A stretch of 64,000 nt of DNA, from positions 87,295-151,294 of the forward strand of contig NZ_CACSJA010000010.1 in the NCBI RefSeq assembly GCF_902706035.1, read 5' to 3'. This DNA is from Pantoea sp. 18069 (GTDB lineage: Bacteria; Pseudomonadota; Gammaproteobacteria; Burkholderiales; Burkholderiaceae_C). The notes beneath the pieces are model-generated. The model was not told the origin of the DNA. It did no database searches and saw only the letters and a list, made by a program, of their open reading frames with translations. A program made the translations under genes and the position numbers. Below are positions 36,331 to 45,053 of this stretch, in pieces (the first letter of the stretch is position 1; every line of letters begins with the position of its first letter).

Positions 36331-37299
36331 ATGTCGGGCATTCAAGAAACCTATGTGCAGGACCGGGCGCAGGCCAAGGTCCCGCAGGAAGATGCGGCGT
36401 TCCATACCTACCCGGGCGCCAGGGCCCCGGACCGGCGGGGTCTGGTCGATGTGTTTGGCGTGAAGATCGCCACCTACGAATGGGGTGCGGCCGATGCGCC
36501 GCCGGTGCTGCTGGTGCACGGCGCGCTGGATTTCGCGCGCACTTTCGATGTGTTCGCGCCTTTGATCGCCGATGCGGGCTATCGCGTGGTGTCCTATGAC
36601 CACCGCGGCCACGGCGATTCCTCGCCCGCGGCCTTGTATGGCTGGGTGGCCGATGAACGGGATCTGCTGTGCGTGGCCGATGCAGTCTCTACGCAGCCCA
36701 TGCCGGTCATCGGTCACAGCAAGGGGGGATCGCTGCTGATCCATGCGATCGAGGCATTGCCACACCGCTTCACGCGCTTTGCCTGCATCGACGGCATGCC
36801 TTTTCGCAGCCCGCATCCTGACACCGCAATGCACGAGCGTCGCTACATGACGCCCGAAGTGATTTCCAGATGGCTGGACAACCGCCATCTCTCCCTGGAG
36901 GCGCAGCGCAAGCCGGGAAGCCTGCAGGCGCTGGCCGCGCGGCGAGCGCGCCTGAACCCGCGGCTGAGCCACGAGTGGCTTTGCTATCTGGTGAGCCAGG
37001 GCGCGTACGAGCAGGCCGATGGCTGGCGCTGGAAGCTCGATCCCGCGATACGTCCTGGTGGTTTCGGCGTGATGCGCTCGCGCTGGATGACGGATCGCCT
37101 GCCGGGTTTTCCCGTTCCGTTGCTGGCCCTGTTCAGCACCGTCGATGAGCCCATGGGCTGGGACTGCAAGCTCGAGGATCTGATCGACTATCTGCCCGCT
37201 TCGGCGCAGGCCATCGCGATGGCGGACACGGGCCACTTCATCCACATCGAACGTCCCCGGCAGACCGCCGGTCTCATCATCGACTTTCTACGCCCATGA
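36331..37299 (+). CDS. Alpha/beta hydrolase
   Basis: A 322-residue alpha/beta hydrolase with an intact catalytic apparatus: oxyanion region VLLVHGALDFAR, the YDHRGHGDSS strand-loop, nucleophile Ser130 in IGHSKGGSL, and probable catalytic His302 in TGHFIHIERP. It has no signal peptide, so acts in the cytoplasm, on an ester, lactone or thioester. The stop overlaps the next gene start (ATGA), and that gene in turn overlaps an MFS permease, so import and hydrolysis of one compound is the natural reading. Confidence 0.88.
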   Translation: MSGIQETYVQDRAQAKVPQEDAAFHTYPGARAPDRRGLVDVFGVKIATYEWGAADAPPVLLVHGALDFARTFDVFAPLIADAGYRVVSYDHRGHGDSSPAALYGWVADERDLLCVADAVSTQPMPVIGHSKGGSLLIHAIEALPHRFTRFACIDGMPFRSPHPDTAMHERRYMTPEVISRWLDNRHLSLEAQRKPGSLQALAARRARLNPRLSHEWLCYLVSQGAYEQADGWRWKLDPAIRPGGFGVMRSRWMTDRLPGFPVPLLALFSTVDEPMGWDCKLEDLIDYLPASAQAIAMADTGHFIHIERPRQTAGLIIDFLRP

Positions 37300-37970
37300 C
37301 CCAATACCTCCAGCACGGCCGAATCCGTCTCGCGCTGCATTGCCTGCAGCCCGCACAGAGTCCCGGCAGCCATGCATTGCTGCTGCTGCACGGGCTCGGT
37401 GAATCCGCGCGAGCCCATCCGCGCAGTCTTTACGGGGCCTGGCCGGGCGCCGTTCATGCGCTGGATTTCACGGGCCATGGTGCATCGTCGATACCCGCGG
37501 GCGGTGGCTACAGCTGCGAAGTGCTGATGGGCGATGTGGACATTGCGCTGGCCCACCTCGGCGCGGCCACGGTCTGCGGCCGGGGGTTGGGCGCCTACAT
37601 CGCCTTGCTGATCGCCGGCGCGCGGCCCCCAAAAGTGCGCGGCGCCGTGCTGCTCGACGGACCGGGCCTGGCAGGCAGCTGCGCGACGGCTTCGCCCTAT
37701 ATTCCACAGGTCCATGCGGCGGCTGCGGTAACGCCTGACCCGTTTGCCATGGCCGAACTCGCCACCGACGCGCGGCCGCCCGAGTATGCGGCGCACTATG
37801 CCATGCTGGCGCAGGAGTTCAGCGCGCAGGCCAATCCGATCACCATCTGCACGCGCGAGCGGCCTCCGTGGCTGCAGGCGGTGCGCGTGCTGCTGGCCTG
37901 CGACGCGGCCCATCCCGTCAAGGCCTGCATGTCCTATGCGGTACTGCCCACTGCGGCAGCGGTGCCATGA
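37296..37970 (+). CDS. Alpha/beta-hydrolase-fold protein without the nucleophile serine
   Basis: A 224-residue alpha/beta-fold protein. ALLLLHGLGESARAH and ALDFTGHGASS are normal, but the nucleophile elbow reads CGRGLGAY, with Gly97 where serine is expected. The protein is also short and shows no C-terminal GH catalytic histidine. It may be a partner or binding subunit of the intact hydrolase encoded just before it, or a decaying paralog still in frame. Four-base overlaps with both neighbours indicate it is translated with them. Confidence 0.72.
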   Translation: MTQYLQHGRIRLALHCLQPAQSPGSHALLLLHGLGESARAHPRSLYGAWPGAVHALDFTGHGASSIPAGGGYSCEVLMGDVDIALAHLGAATVCGRGLGAYIALLIAGARPPKVRGAVLLDGPGLAGSCATASPYIPQVHAAAAVTPDPFAMAELATDARPPEYAAHYAMLAQEFSAQANPITICTRERPPWLQAVRVLLACDAAHPVKACMSYAVLPTAAAVP

Positions 37971-39280
37971 GCAGCTCCAGCGCACTCTCCACGCCGTCCG
38001 CGCGCGTGTCGCTGCAGGAGCGGGAGCAGGCCTACCAGGCGCAGGTGCAGCGCGATCTGCCGCGGAACTTTCTCGCCAATCTGGCGCATGGCATGCTGGG
38101 ATTGACGGGATTTCGGCTCATGCATGCGCCGACTTTCGTGCCGGCCTATATCTTTTTGCTGTCCGAATCCAAGGTTGCCGTCGGGTTGGCGCTGGGCGCG
38201 CAGTTCATAGGCATGGCGCTGTCGTCGATCTGGAGCGCCACGCTGATCGAGCACCGCGAGGAGGTGATGAAGGTGGTGTATTCCGTCGGCTGGCTGATGC
38301 GACTGCAGATATTCTGTCTGGCACTGAGCGCCTTCATGCTGTCGGGTGATTGGGCGCTGATCTCCGCCTGCGTCTTTCTGGCACTGTTCGGTTTCTTCGG
38401 CGGCATGCAGGGCGTGGCCTTCAACTTCCTGATGTCCAAGGTGATTCCCACCAACAAGCGCGGAAAGCTGATCGGCATGCGCAATTTCCTCGGGGGATTG
38501 ACGGCCTCCGGGGTCGCGTATCTTGGCGGCGAGTATCTGGTCGGGCTCAATGCCTTTGGCAACGGCTACGCCTCGACTTTCATGCTGGCCTTCATTCTGA
38601 CGAGCATTGGCATCAGCGCGCTGACTTTCGTGCGCGAGCCCAGGTCCCTGACGGTGCGCAAGAAGTCTTCCGGTTTTCTGCAGCGCCTTGCGGAGATTCC
38701 GGCGTTGCTGCGCGGTGACCGTGATTACCGCAAGTTCTTCTATGCGAGGGCCCTCGGGGCGCTCGGAACGGTGGCCGTGCCGTTCTATGTGCTGTATGCC
38801 GGCGGGTATGTGAGCTTGTCCGGCGCGACCCTGGGCTATTTTTCGCTGGCATTCCTGCTGTCGCAGACGATCAGCAACCTGCTGTGGGGAAAGATTGCCG
38901 ACATCAAAGGCTACCGGCTGGTGTTTTTGCTGAGCGTCGGCCTGTGGAGTCTTTCGACGCTGCTGCTGATCTGGGGCGCGTCGCTCGCGGTCTTCATCGT
39001 TGCGTTCTGCGGGCTCGGTGCGGGCTTTGGTGGCTACCAGGTGGCTTCGCACAATTTCGTGCTGGAGTTCGGCAAGTCACACGAATTGCCGATGCTGATT
39101 GCCGTCTCCGACACCGCTTCCCATTTGATGATGGCCCTCGGGCCGTTGCTCGGCGGAGTAATAGCGACCTATTTTGGCTACCACCACATCTTCTGGCTTG
39201 CACTGCTGGTGAAAGTGTGGTCCCTGTGCATGGTATGGAAGCTGCAGGAGCCGAGAAACCGTCTGGCGCTTCAGGTGTGA
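37967..39280 (+). CDS. Major facilitator superfamily permease
   Basis: A 437-residue polytopic membrane protein with roughly twelve hydrophobic helices in two halves and a central hydrophilic loop near residues 220-245. The motif-A-like loop NKRGKLIGMRNFLGG after the fourth helix and its second-half counterpart WGKIADIKGYR support the MFS fold. The ATG at 37967 overlaps the preceding stop. It is the last of three coupled genes and probably transports the hydrolase substrate or product; direction and ligand are unknown. Confidence 0.88.
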   Translation: MSSSSALSTPSARVSLQEREQAYQAQVQRDLPRNFLANLAHGMLGLTGFRLMHAPTFVPAYIFLLSESKVAVGLALGAQFIGMALSSIWSATLIEHREEVMKVVYSVGWLMRLQIFCLALSAFMLSGDWALISACVFLALFGFFGGMQGVAFNFLMSKVIPTNKRGKLIGMRNFLGGLTASGVAYLGGEYLVGLNAFGNGYASTFMLAFILTSIGISALTFVREPRSLTVRKKSSGFLQRLAEIPALLRGDRDYRKFFYARALGALGTVAVPFYVLYAGGYVSLSGATLGYFSLAFLLSQTISNLLWGKIADIKGYRLVFLLSVGLWSLSTLLLIWGASLAVFIVAFCGLGAGFGGYQVASHNFVLEFGKSHELPMLIAVSDTASHLMMALGPLLGGVIATYFGYHHIFWLALLVKVWSLCMVWKLQEPRNRLALQV

Positions 39281-39312
39281 GCCATCAACGCCAGTGAAAA
39301 CAAGGCGTGGAT

Positions 39313-39526
39313 ATGAAGATCATGGTTCCAGTCAAACGCGGGATGCAGGGCGGCAAGTCCGGCAAGATCGTTGCGCCCCAGCTTGTATATCGCGGCCGGC
39401 ATGAAGGACTCCAAGGTGATTGTCGCGATCAACAAGAACCTCTCTGCACCGATCTTCAGCGTGGCCGACCACGGCCTCGAAGTCGATCTGTTCACGGCCG
39501 TGCCCGAACTTTCCAGCGCCGTGTGA
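39313..39526 (+). pseudogene. etfB-etfA relic fused by deletion
   Basis: The segment opens with MKIMVPVKR, the N-terminus of electron transfer flavoprotein beta, then jumps to [11 protein letters not shown], a C-terminal motif of the alpha subunit. After a one-base shift near 39385 it continues [19 protein letters not shown] and [20 protein letters not shown] to a stop at 39524. About ten residues between IA and AGMKDSK are also missing compared with EtfA. So nearly all of an etfBA operon has been deleted and the junction has frameshifted. Functional etf genes must exist elsewhere for the acyl-CoA dehydrogenases. Confidence 0.85.
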
Positions 39527-39529
39527 CGA

Positions 39530-40459
39530 TCACGCCGGCAGGCAGCGCGCGCGCATTTCCGCCGTCTGGTGGCGCTGCAGGACATGCGCCAGCACCTTGT
39601 CGGCGAGATTGAGGCGCTGCTGCGAAGCGACCGCCACGGCCAGCCCGACGCAGAATTGCGCGGGGGTGTCGGTGAGCTCCAGACAGACCACGCCCGCCAT
39701 CGCATGGTGCTTGGCGACCCCGGCCACCAGCGCGACGCCTATGCCCGACGCGACCAGGCTCAAGATGGTGGGTACCTGCATGGCTTCCTGCACGACGTGC
39801 GGGGAAAAGCCCGACATCTGGCAGCGCAGATGGGCCATGGCGCAAAGGCTGGGAACGCGTTGCTGGGGATAGAAGATGAAGTTTTCCCGGGCCGCCTCGG
39901 CCAGTGCAATGCGCTGACCGGGGGCTGCAGCCAGCGGGCTGGTGCGCGCGACCGCGAGAACGAAGTCGTCGCGCTCCAGCGGCGTCACCGTGAGGTCCAT
40001 GCTGTCGAGCACGGGAAAGCGCAGAAAGCCCAGATCGAGATGCCGTGCGCGCAGTCCTTCGAGAATTTCCAGCGACGTCATTTCCATGAGCTCCATTTCC
40101 AGTCGCGGAAACTCGCTGCGCAGCTCGGGAATCCAGCGCGGCAGCAGTTCATAGGTTGCCGTGCCGATGAAGCCTATGCGCAGCACCCCGCCCAGGCCCT
40201 TGAGCGCTTCCTGGGCCTTGAGCTTGCACTGCTGGGCATGAAAGATCGCGGCCCGGGCGTCGGGCAGCAGCGCATGGGCCAGCGACGTGGGCACCACGCC
40301 GCCGGAGGTGCGCAGGAACAGCTTGCCGCCGAGTTCCTCCTCCAGCCGGCGTATCGACACCGACAGCGGCGGCTGCGCCATGTGCAGTATTTCGGCGGCG
40401 CGGTGGAAGTTTCCGGTCTCGACCAGCGTGATGAACTGCTGGAGCTGGCGTAGGTTCAT
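39530..40459 (-). CDS. LysR-family transcriptional regulator
   Basis: A 309-residue LysR regulator. The N-terminal HTH (residues 1-60) reads MNLRQLQQFITLVETGNFHR, then AAEILHMAQPPLSVSIRRLEEE; the C-terminal effector domain has RIGFIGTATYELLPRWIPEL. It is transcribed away from the bug-caiB-acd operon, with a 23-bp inverted repeat in the 113-bp gap, the usual arrangement for a LysR activator of a divergent catabolic operon. Confidence 0.93.
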   Translation of the reverse strand: MNLRQLQQFITLVETGNFHRAAEILHMAQPPLSVSIRRLEEELGGKLFLRTSGGVVPTSLAHALLPDARAAIFHAQQCKLKAQEALKGLGGVLRIGFIGTATYELLPRWIPELRSEFPRLEMELMEMTSLEILEGLRARHLDLGFLRFPVLDSMDLTVTPLERDDFVLAVARTSPLAAAPGQRIALAEAARENFIFYPQQRVPSLCAMAHLRCQMSGFSPHVVQEAMQVPTILSLVASGIGVALVAGVAKHHAMAGVVCLELTDTPAQFCVGLAVAVASQQRLNLADKVLAHVLQRHQTAEMRARCLPA

Positions 40460-40475
40460 GGCGATATCGTTTGCG

Positions 40476-40498
40476 TATCAAAAACGCTTTTTTTGATA
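40476..40498. promoter_or_regulatory. Candidate LysR operator
   Basis: TATCAAAAA and TTTTTGATA form a perfect 9-bp inverted repeat with spacer CGCTT, containing T-N11-A spacing. It lies 17 bp before the LysR ATG (minus strand) and 75 bp before the Bug ATG (plus strand), fitting a shared activation and autoregulation site. Confidence 0.6.
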
Positions 40499-40572
40499 TT
40501 GGACGTAATGTACCCCGGCCCCTAAATTGGTGTCTCCCAACAAGCCCTCAGAGGCTGCGAAGGAGACAAGGA

Positions 40573-41553
40573 ATGTGCAAGAGAAAAACAATGGGGCATT
40601 TGCTGGCACTGGGCGCGATGGCCGCGCTCGGCCTGTCGCCCTTGGCGGGCATGGCCCAGGACGCTGGCGGCAAGCCCATACGCTTCGTGGTCCCGTTCGG
40701 GCCCGGCAGCGGCACCGATACTTCGGCGCGCTACTTCGCGCGCAAGCTGCAGGAGCGCACCGGCCAGGCGGTGGTGGTGGAGAACAAGCCTGGCGCCAAC
40801 GGCTTTCTGGCCGTCAAGCAGGTGCTGGCCGCGCCGGCCGACGGGCATACGGTGTTCATAGGCAGCAACTCGACGCTGGCGGTGAATGTGGCGCTGTTCA
40901 AGGAGCTGCCTTATGACCCGCTCAAGGATTTTGCGCCGCTGACGATGATGATGCGCTCGCCGGCCATGCTGGCCGTCAAGCCGCAGGCGCCCTATGGTGA
41001 CCTCAAGGCGCTGATCGCGCATGCGCGTGCCCACCCCGGCGAGGTGAACTTTGGCGCGGGATCGGCCGGCTATCAGTTGATGGGCGAACTCTTCAATGAC
41101 TCCGCCAAGGTGGCCACGGTGCATGTGCCGTTCAAGGGCGCGGGCGAAGCGATGACGGCGCTGGCCTCGGGCACGGTCGATTACGGCTTTGCCGAAGTCA
41201 CCGCCGTGCAGGAACTCGCCAGGGGCGGGCGCGTCAAGGTGCTGGCCGTGGCGTCGGACCAGCGTGTGAGTACCTCGCCCGACGTGCCGACGGCCAGCGA
41301 GGCGGGGCTGGCGGGCTTCGAGGCCTACACCTGGGTCGGCGCAATGGTCAACGCCAGGACGCCGGCGGCCGAAACCGCGCGGCTGGCCGAGCTGTTCACC
41401 GCCATTTCCAGGATGGACGAAACACGGCAGTTCTACGAACGCCTGGGCGCGACGCCGATGACGGGCGGGCCGGCGCAGATGCATGAGTTCCAGAAGGACG
41501 AGATCGCGCTGTGGAAGCGCATCGTGCAGCAGGCCAAGGTGCCGCTGCAATGA
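40573..41553 (+). CDS. Bug/TctC-family periplasmic solute-binding protein
   Basis: A 326-residue Bug protein. The signal peptide (MCKRKTMGHLLALGAMAALG to about AGMAQ) is followed by KPIRFVVPFGPGSGTDTSAR and ENKPGANGFLAVKQV. The ATG at 40573 has an AAGGAGACAAGGA ribosome site. It leads the plus-strand operon and overlaps the CaiB-type gene by four bases, so it should bind the acid that this operon degrades. Confidence 0.9.
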   Translation: MCKRKTMGHLLALGAMAALGLSPLAGMAQDAGGKPIRFVVPFGPGSGTDTSARYFARKLQERTGQAVVVENKPGANGFLAVKQVLAAPADGHTVFIGSNSTLAVNVALFKELPYDPLKDFAPLTMMMRSPAMLAVKPQAPYGDLKALIAHARAHPGEVNFGAGSAGYQLMGELFNDSAKVATVHVPFKGAGEAMTALASGTVDYGFAEVTAVQELARGGRVKVLAVASDQRVSTSPDVPTASEAGLAGFEAYTWVGAMVNARTPAAETARLAELFTAISRMDETRQFYERLGATPMTGGPAQMHEFQKDEIALWKRIVQQAKVPLQ

Positions 41554-42791
41554 GCGAGGCGGGTGCGGCGCAGGCGCTGCAGCACATCAAGGTGCTCGAT
41601 CTGTCGCGCGTGCTCGCCGGGCCCTGGGCCGCGCAGACGCTGGGCGACCTGGGGGCGGAGGTGATCAAGGTCGAGCGGCCGGTGACCGGGGACGATACCC
41701 GTGCCTGGGGCCCGCCCCATGTGACCGACGCCGCGGGCCGGCCCACGGGAGAGTCGGCGTACTACATGTGCACCAACCGCAACAAGCAGTCGGTCACGGT
41801 GGACTTCACCCACCCCGAGGGCCAGGCGCTGGTGCGCGAACTCGCGCTGCGCTGCGATGTGCTGATCGAGAACTACAAGACCGGCGGCCTGGCGCGGTAC
41901 GGGCTCGATTACCAGACCTTGAGCGCGCTGCACCCGCGCCTGGTGTATTGCTCCGTGACCGGCTTTGGCCAGGACGGACCCTATGCGCACCGTGCGGGCT
42001 ATGACTTCCTGATCCAGGGAATGGGCGGGCTGATGAGCATCACTGGCCAGCCCGACGGCGCACCCGCAGGCGGCCCCATGAAGGTGGGCGTGGCGCTCAC
42101 GGATGTGCTGACCGGCCTGTATGCGAGCACGGCCATCCTGGCGGCGCTGCAGGCCCGCGCGCATACCGGGCGCGGACAGCACATCGATCTGGCGCTGCTC
42201 GACGTGGGCGTGGCCTGCCTGGCCAACCAGGGCATGAACTATCTGTACGGCAGCCAGGTGCCGCAGCGCATGGGCAATGCGCACCCGAACACCGTTCCCT
42301 ATCAGGACTTTCCCACGCAGGACGGCCACATGATTCTCGCCATCGGCAACGATGGCCAGTTCGTGCGCTTTTGCGCGGCCATCGGCCGGCCCGATTGGGG
42401 CGTGGACGAGCGCTTTGCGCGCAACGCCGCACGCCTGCAGCACCGCGAGGAACTGGTGGAGCGCATCCGCGCGATCACGGCGACGCGCACCACGCGCGAC
42501 TGGATCGCGCTGCTGGAGCAGCACGCCGTGCCCTGCGGCCCGATCAACACCGTGGCCGATGTGTTTGGCGACCCACAGGTCAAGGCCCGGGGCATGCAGA
42601 TCAGCATGGCCCACCCCGGTGCCGGCGACGTGCCGCTGGTCGCAAGCCCCATACGGCTGTCCGACACCCCGGTGCGCTACCGCCACCCGCCGCCGCAACT
42701 GGGCCAGCACACCGACGAGGTGCTGGCGCGTCACCTGGGCCTCACGCCCGGGCAATTGCAGACTTACAGAGACAACGGAGTTCTGGGATGA
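41550..42791 (+). CDS. CaiB/BaiF-type (class III) CoA-transferase
   Basis: A 413-residue CoA-transferase. It shows IKVLDLSRVLAGPWAAQTLG, LGAEVIKVERP, TNRNKQSVTVDF and the catalytic Asp185 in KVGVALTDVLTGLYA. The C-terminal RYRHPPPQLGQHTDEVL is usual for the family. It overlaps both neighbours by ATGA junctions and probably makes the CoA thioester on which the following dehydrogenases act. Confidence 0.93.
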   Translation: MSEAGAAQALQHIKVLDLSRVLAGPWAAQTLGDLGAEVIKVERPVTGDDTRAWGPPHVTDAAGRPTGESAYYMCTNRNKQSVTVDFTHPEGQALVRELALRCDVLIENYKTGGLARYGLDYQTLSALHPRLVYCSVTGFGQDGPYAHRAGYDFLIQGMGGLMSITGQPDGAPAGGPMKVGVALTDVLTGLYASTAILAALQARAHTGRGQHIDLALLDVGVACLANQGMNYLYGSQVPQRMGNAHPNTVPYQDFPTQDGHMILAIGNDGQFVRFCAAIGRPDWGVDERFARNAARLQHREELVERIRAITATRTTRDWIALLEQHAVPCGPINTVADVFGDPQVKARGMQISMAHPGAGDVPLVASPIRLSDTPVRYRHPPPQLGQHTDEVLARHLGLTPGQLQTYRDNGVLG

Positions 42792-43945
42792 GTACGCTCG
42801 ATTCACTTTCGCTCACGCGCATTCCCGCGCAGGACGAGGCCTTGCGCGCCGAAGTCCGCGCTTTCCTGGCGCAGGCCACGCGTGACATGCCGGCGCATGT
42901 CCGGGCGCGCTCCTGGGGCGGCTACAGCACGCAATTCAGCCGCGAGCTCGGCGCCCGGGGCTGGATAGGCCTGACCCTGCCCGTGGCATACGGCGGCGCG
43001 GGCCGCAGCGCCTTCGCGCGCTATGTGCTGGTGGAGGAATGTCTGAATTTCGGCGCGCCCGTGGGCTCGCACTGGATCGCCGACCGCCAGAGCGCGCCGC
43101 TGATCCTGAAATACGGCACCGAAGCGCAAAAGCAGTTCTACGTTCCGCGGGTGTGCCGCGGTGAAGCCTTCTTCTGCATAGGCATGAGCGAGCCCAACGC
43201 CGGCTCGGACCTGGCCAGCGTGAAGACCCGCGCCGTGCCCAATGCCCGGGGCTTCGTGCTCAATGGACAGAAGATCTGGACCACCAATGCCCACCACTGC
43301 GAGTACATGATCGCGCTGGTGCGCACTTCGGGCACCAGCGAAGACCGCCACAAGGGGCTGTCCCAGGTGATCGTCGACCTGTCGCTGCCGGGCGTGACCG
43401 TGCGGCCCATCGAGGACCTGTCGGGCGACAGCCATTTCTGCGAAGTGTTCTTCGACAACGTGCAACTCGGCCCCGACGTGCTCATCGGCGCCGAAGGCCA
43501 GGGCTGGGAGCAGGTGACGGCCGAGCTGGCGTTCGAGCGCAGCGGCCCCGAGCGCCTGTTCTCCAGCATCGTGCTGTTCGACCAATGGCTGGACTATGTG
43601 CGCACGCCGCAGGGGCGCACGGATTCTGCGGTGCAGCTCGCGGGCAAGGTGCTGACGCAGCTCGCGCCGCTGCGTGCGATGTCGGTGGCGGTGCAGGAAA
43701 AACTCACGCGTGGCGAGAGCCCCATCGTCGAGGCGGCGCTGGTCAAGGAACTCGGCACCACGCTCGAGCAGATGATTCCCGCGGCCATTGCCGAGGACCT
43801 GTTCGCGCGCGACGCCGAGGACCTGCCCGTGGAGCTGCTGATGACGCTCAAGTACGTGACCGAAGCCTCGCCGGCGTTCTCGCTGCGCGGCGGCACGCGC
43901 GATATCTTGCGCGGCATGATCGCCCGCGGCCTGGGCCTGCGCTGA
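42788..43945 (+). CDS. Acyl-CoA dehydrogenase family protein
   Basis: A 385-residue acyl-CoA dehydrogenase with FCIGMSEPNAGSDLASVKT, LNGQKIWTTNAHHCEY and a C-terminal LRGGTRDILRGMIARGL in place of the common GTNEIQR motif. The ATG at 42788 overlaps the CaiB stop. It is followed after 14 bp by a shorter dehydrogenase, so the two may pair as subunits of one enzyme. Confidence 0.9.
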   Translation: MSTLDSLSLTRIPAQDEALRAEVRAFLAQATRDMPAHVRARSWGGYSTQFSRELGARGWIGLTLPVAYGGAGRSAFARYVLVEECLNFGAPVGSHWIADRQSAPLILKYGTEAQKQFYVPRVCRGEAFFCIGMSEPNAGSDLASVKTRAVPNARGFVLNGQKIWTTNAHHCEYMIALVRTSGTSEDRHKGLSQVIVDLSLPGVTVRPIEDLSGDSHFCEVFFDNVQLGPDVLIGAEGQGWEQVTAELAFERSGPERLFSSIVLFDQWLDYVRTPQGRTDSAVQLAGKVLTQLAPLRAMSVAVQEKLTRGESPIVEAALVKELGTTLEQMIPAAIAEDLFARDAEDLPVELLMTLKYVTEASPAFSLRGGTRDILRGMIARGLGLR

Positions 43946-43959
43946 AAGGGAAAGACACC

Positions 43960-44994
43960 ATGAACATCAACCAGATCGACATGTTTGCCGAGGCCGCGCG
44001 CGACCTGCTGGCCGACCAGTGCACACCGCAGGTAGTGCGGGCCATCGAGGCGGGCGGGCGGCACTCGCTCGCGGCCGGCGCGCTGTGGGCGCAGCTCGAA
44101 GCGACGGGCCTGGCCGATGCCATGCTCGGCGAGGCGCAGGGCGGCGCGGGCCTGGGCCTGGGCGAAGCCTTTGGCGTGCTCGAGCAGTGCGGCGCGCATG
44201 CGCTGCCTTTGCCGCTGGCAGAAACCATGGTGGCGCGCGCCTGGCTGGCGCAGGCGGGCGCGGCGCTGCCCGCCGGCCGCATCGTGCTGGCTCGGGGCGA
44301 GTTGGTGGGCGACGGCGGCGTGCAATGCGCGCTGGTGCGCGGCGCGCACCTGGCGGATGCGGTGCTGGTGCAGACCGGCGCGGATTGCCGCCTGCTGCCC
44401 GTCGATGGGGCGCAGGCCGGGCCGCAGGCGCACGCGCAGGATGCAGCGCTGGCCTGGAGCGGCGAACAGCTGCGCGCCGCGCCCGTGCTTGCGCTGCCGG
44501 GCGCGCAGGACCTGCGCACGCTGCAGGCCGCCGTGGTCGCGGCGCAGATGGCCGGGGCGCTGGGCAGTGTGTTCCGGCGCACGCTGCAGTACGCCAACGA
44601 GCGCCAGCAGTTCGGCCGGCCTATCGGCAAGTTCCAGGCCATACAGCACCAGCTGGCGGTGATGAGCGAGCATGTGTTCGCGGCGCGCATGGCCGCGCAG
44701 CTCGGCTGCAGCGGCGCGGCGCCGCTGCCCGATCGCCTGCGCGTCGCCACGGCCAAGGCGCGTTGCAGCGAGGCCGCGCTCGCGGTCGCCGAGATGGCGC
44801 ACGCCATCCACGGCGCGATTGGCTTCACCGAGGAATACGACCTGCAGCTGTTCACGCGCCGCCTGCATGCCTGGCGCCAGACCGCCGGCAGCGAGGCCTA
44901 CTGGCAGCGCGTCGCGGGCCAGGCTTTGCTGGAGCACCACGGATTGACGCTGGACCTGCTGCGGCGCATCACCGATGTCGACACGGTGGCCTGA
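43960..44994 (+). CDS. Acyl-CoA dehydrogenase family protein, short form
   Basis: A 344-residue member, shorter than a typical 380-400, in the loop regions of the middle domain. The helical signature RQQFGRPIGKFQAIQHQLAV and the C-terminal HAIHGAIGFTEEYDLQLFTR are clear. Short forms of this kind commonly function as the second subunit of heteromeric acyl-CoA dehydrogenases, consistent with its place directly after a full-length one. Confidence 0.87.
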   Translation: MNINQIDMFAEAARDLLADQCTPQVVRAIEAGGRHSLAAGALWAQLEATGLADAMLGEAQGGAGLGLGEAFGVLEQCGAHALPLPLAETMVARAWLAQAGAALPAGRIVLARGELVGDGGVQCALVRGAHLADAVLVQTGADCRLLPVDGAQAGPQAHAQDAALAWSGEQLRAAPVLALPGAQDLRTLQAAVVAAQMAGALGSVFRRTLQYANERQQFGRPIGKFQAIQHQLAVMSEHVFAARMAAQLGCSGAAPLPDRLRVATAKARCSEAALAVAEMAHAIHGAIGFTEEYDLQLFTRRLHAWRQTAGSEAYWQRVAGQALLEHHGLTLDLLRRITDVDTVA

Positions 44995-45053
44995 AAAAAC
45001 CGGGCGGCCGGCGAGCGAACACGGCCCATTCTTGTAGATATGGAGACCTACCC

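Noticed and set aside
42788..44994. Assignment of either acyl-CoA dehydrogenase here as the missing 3-sulfinopropionyl-CoA desulfinase
   Set aside because: They belong to a different operon with its own LysR regulator, and the distinguishing residues could not be checked by eye with confidence.
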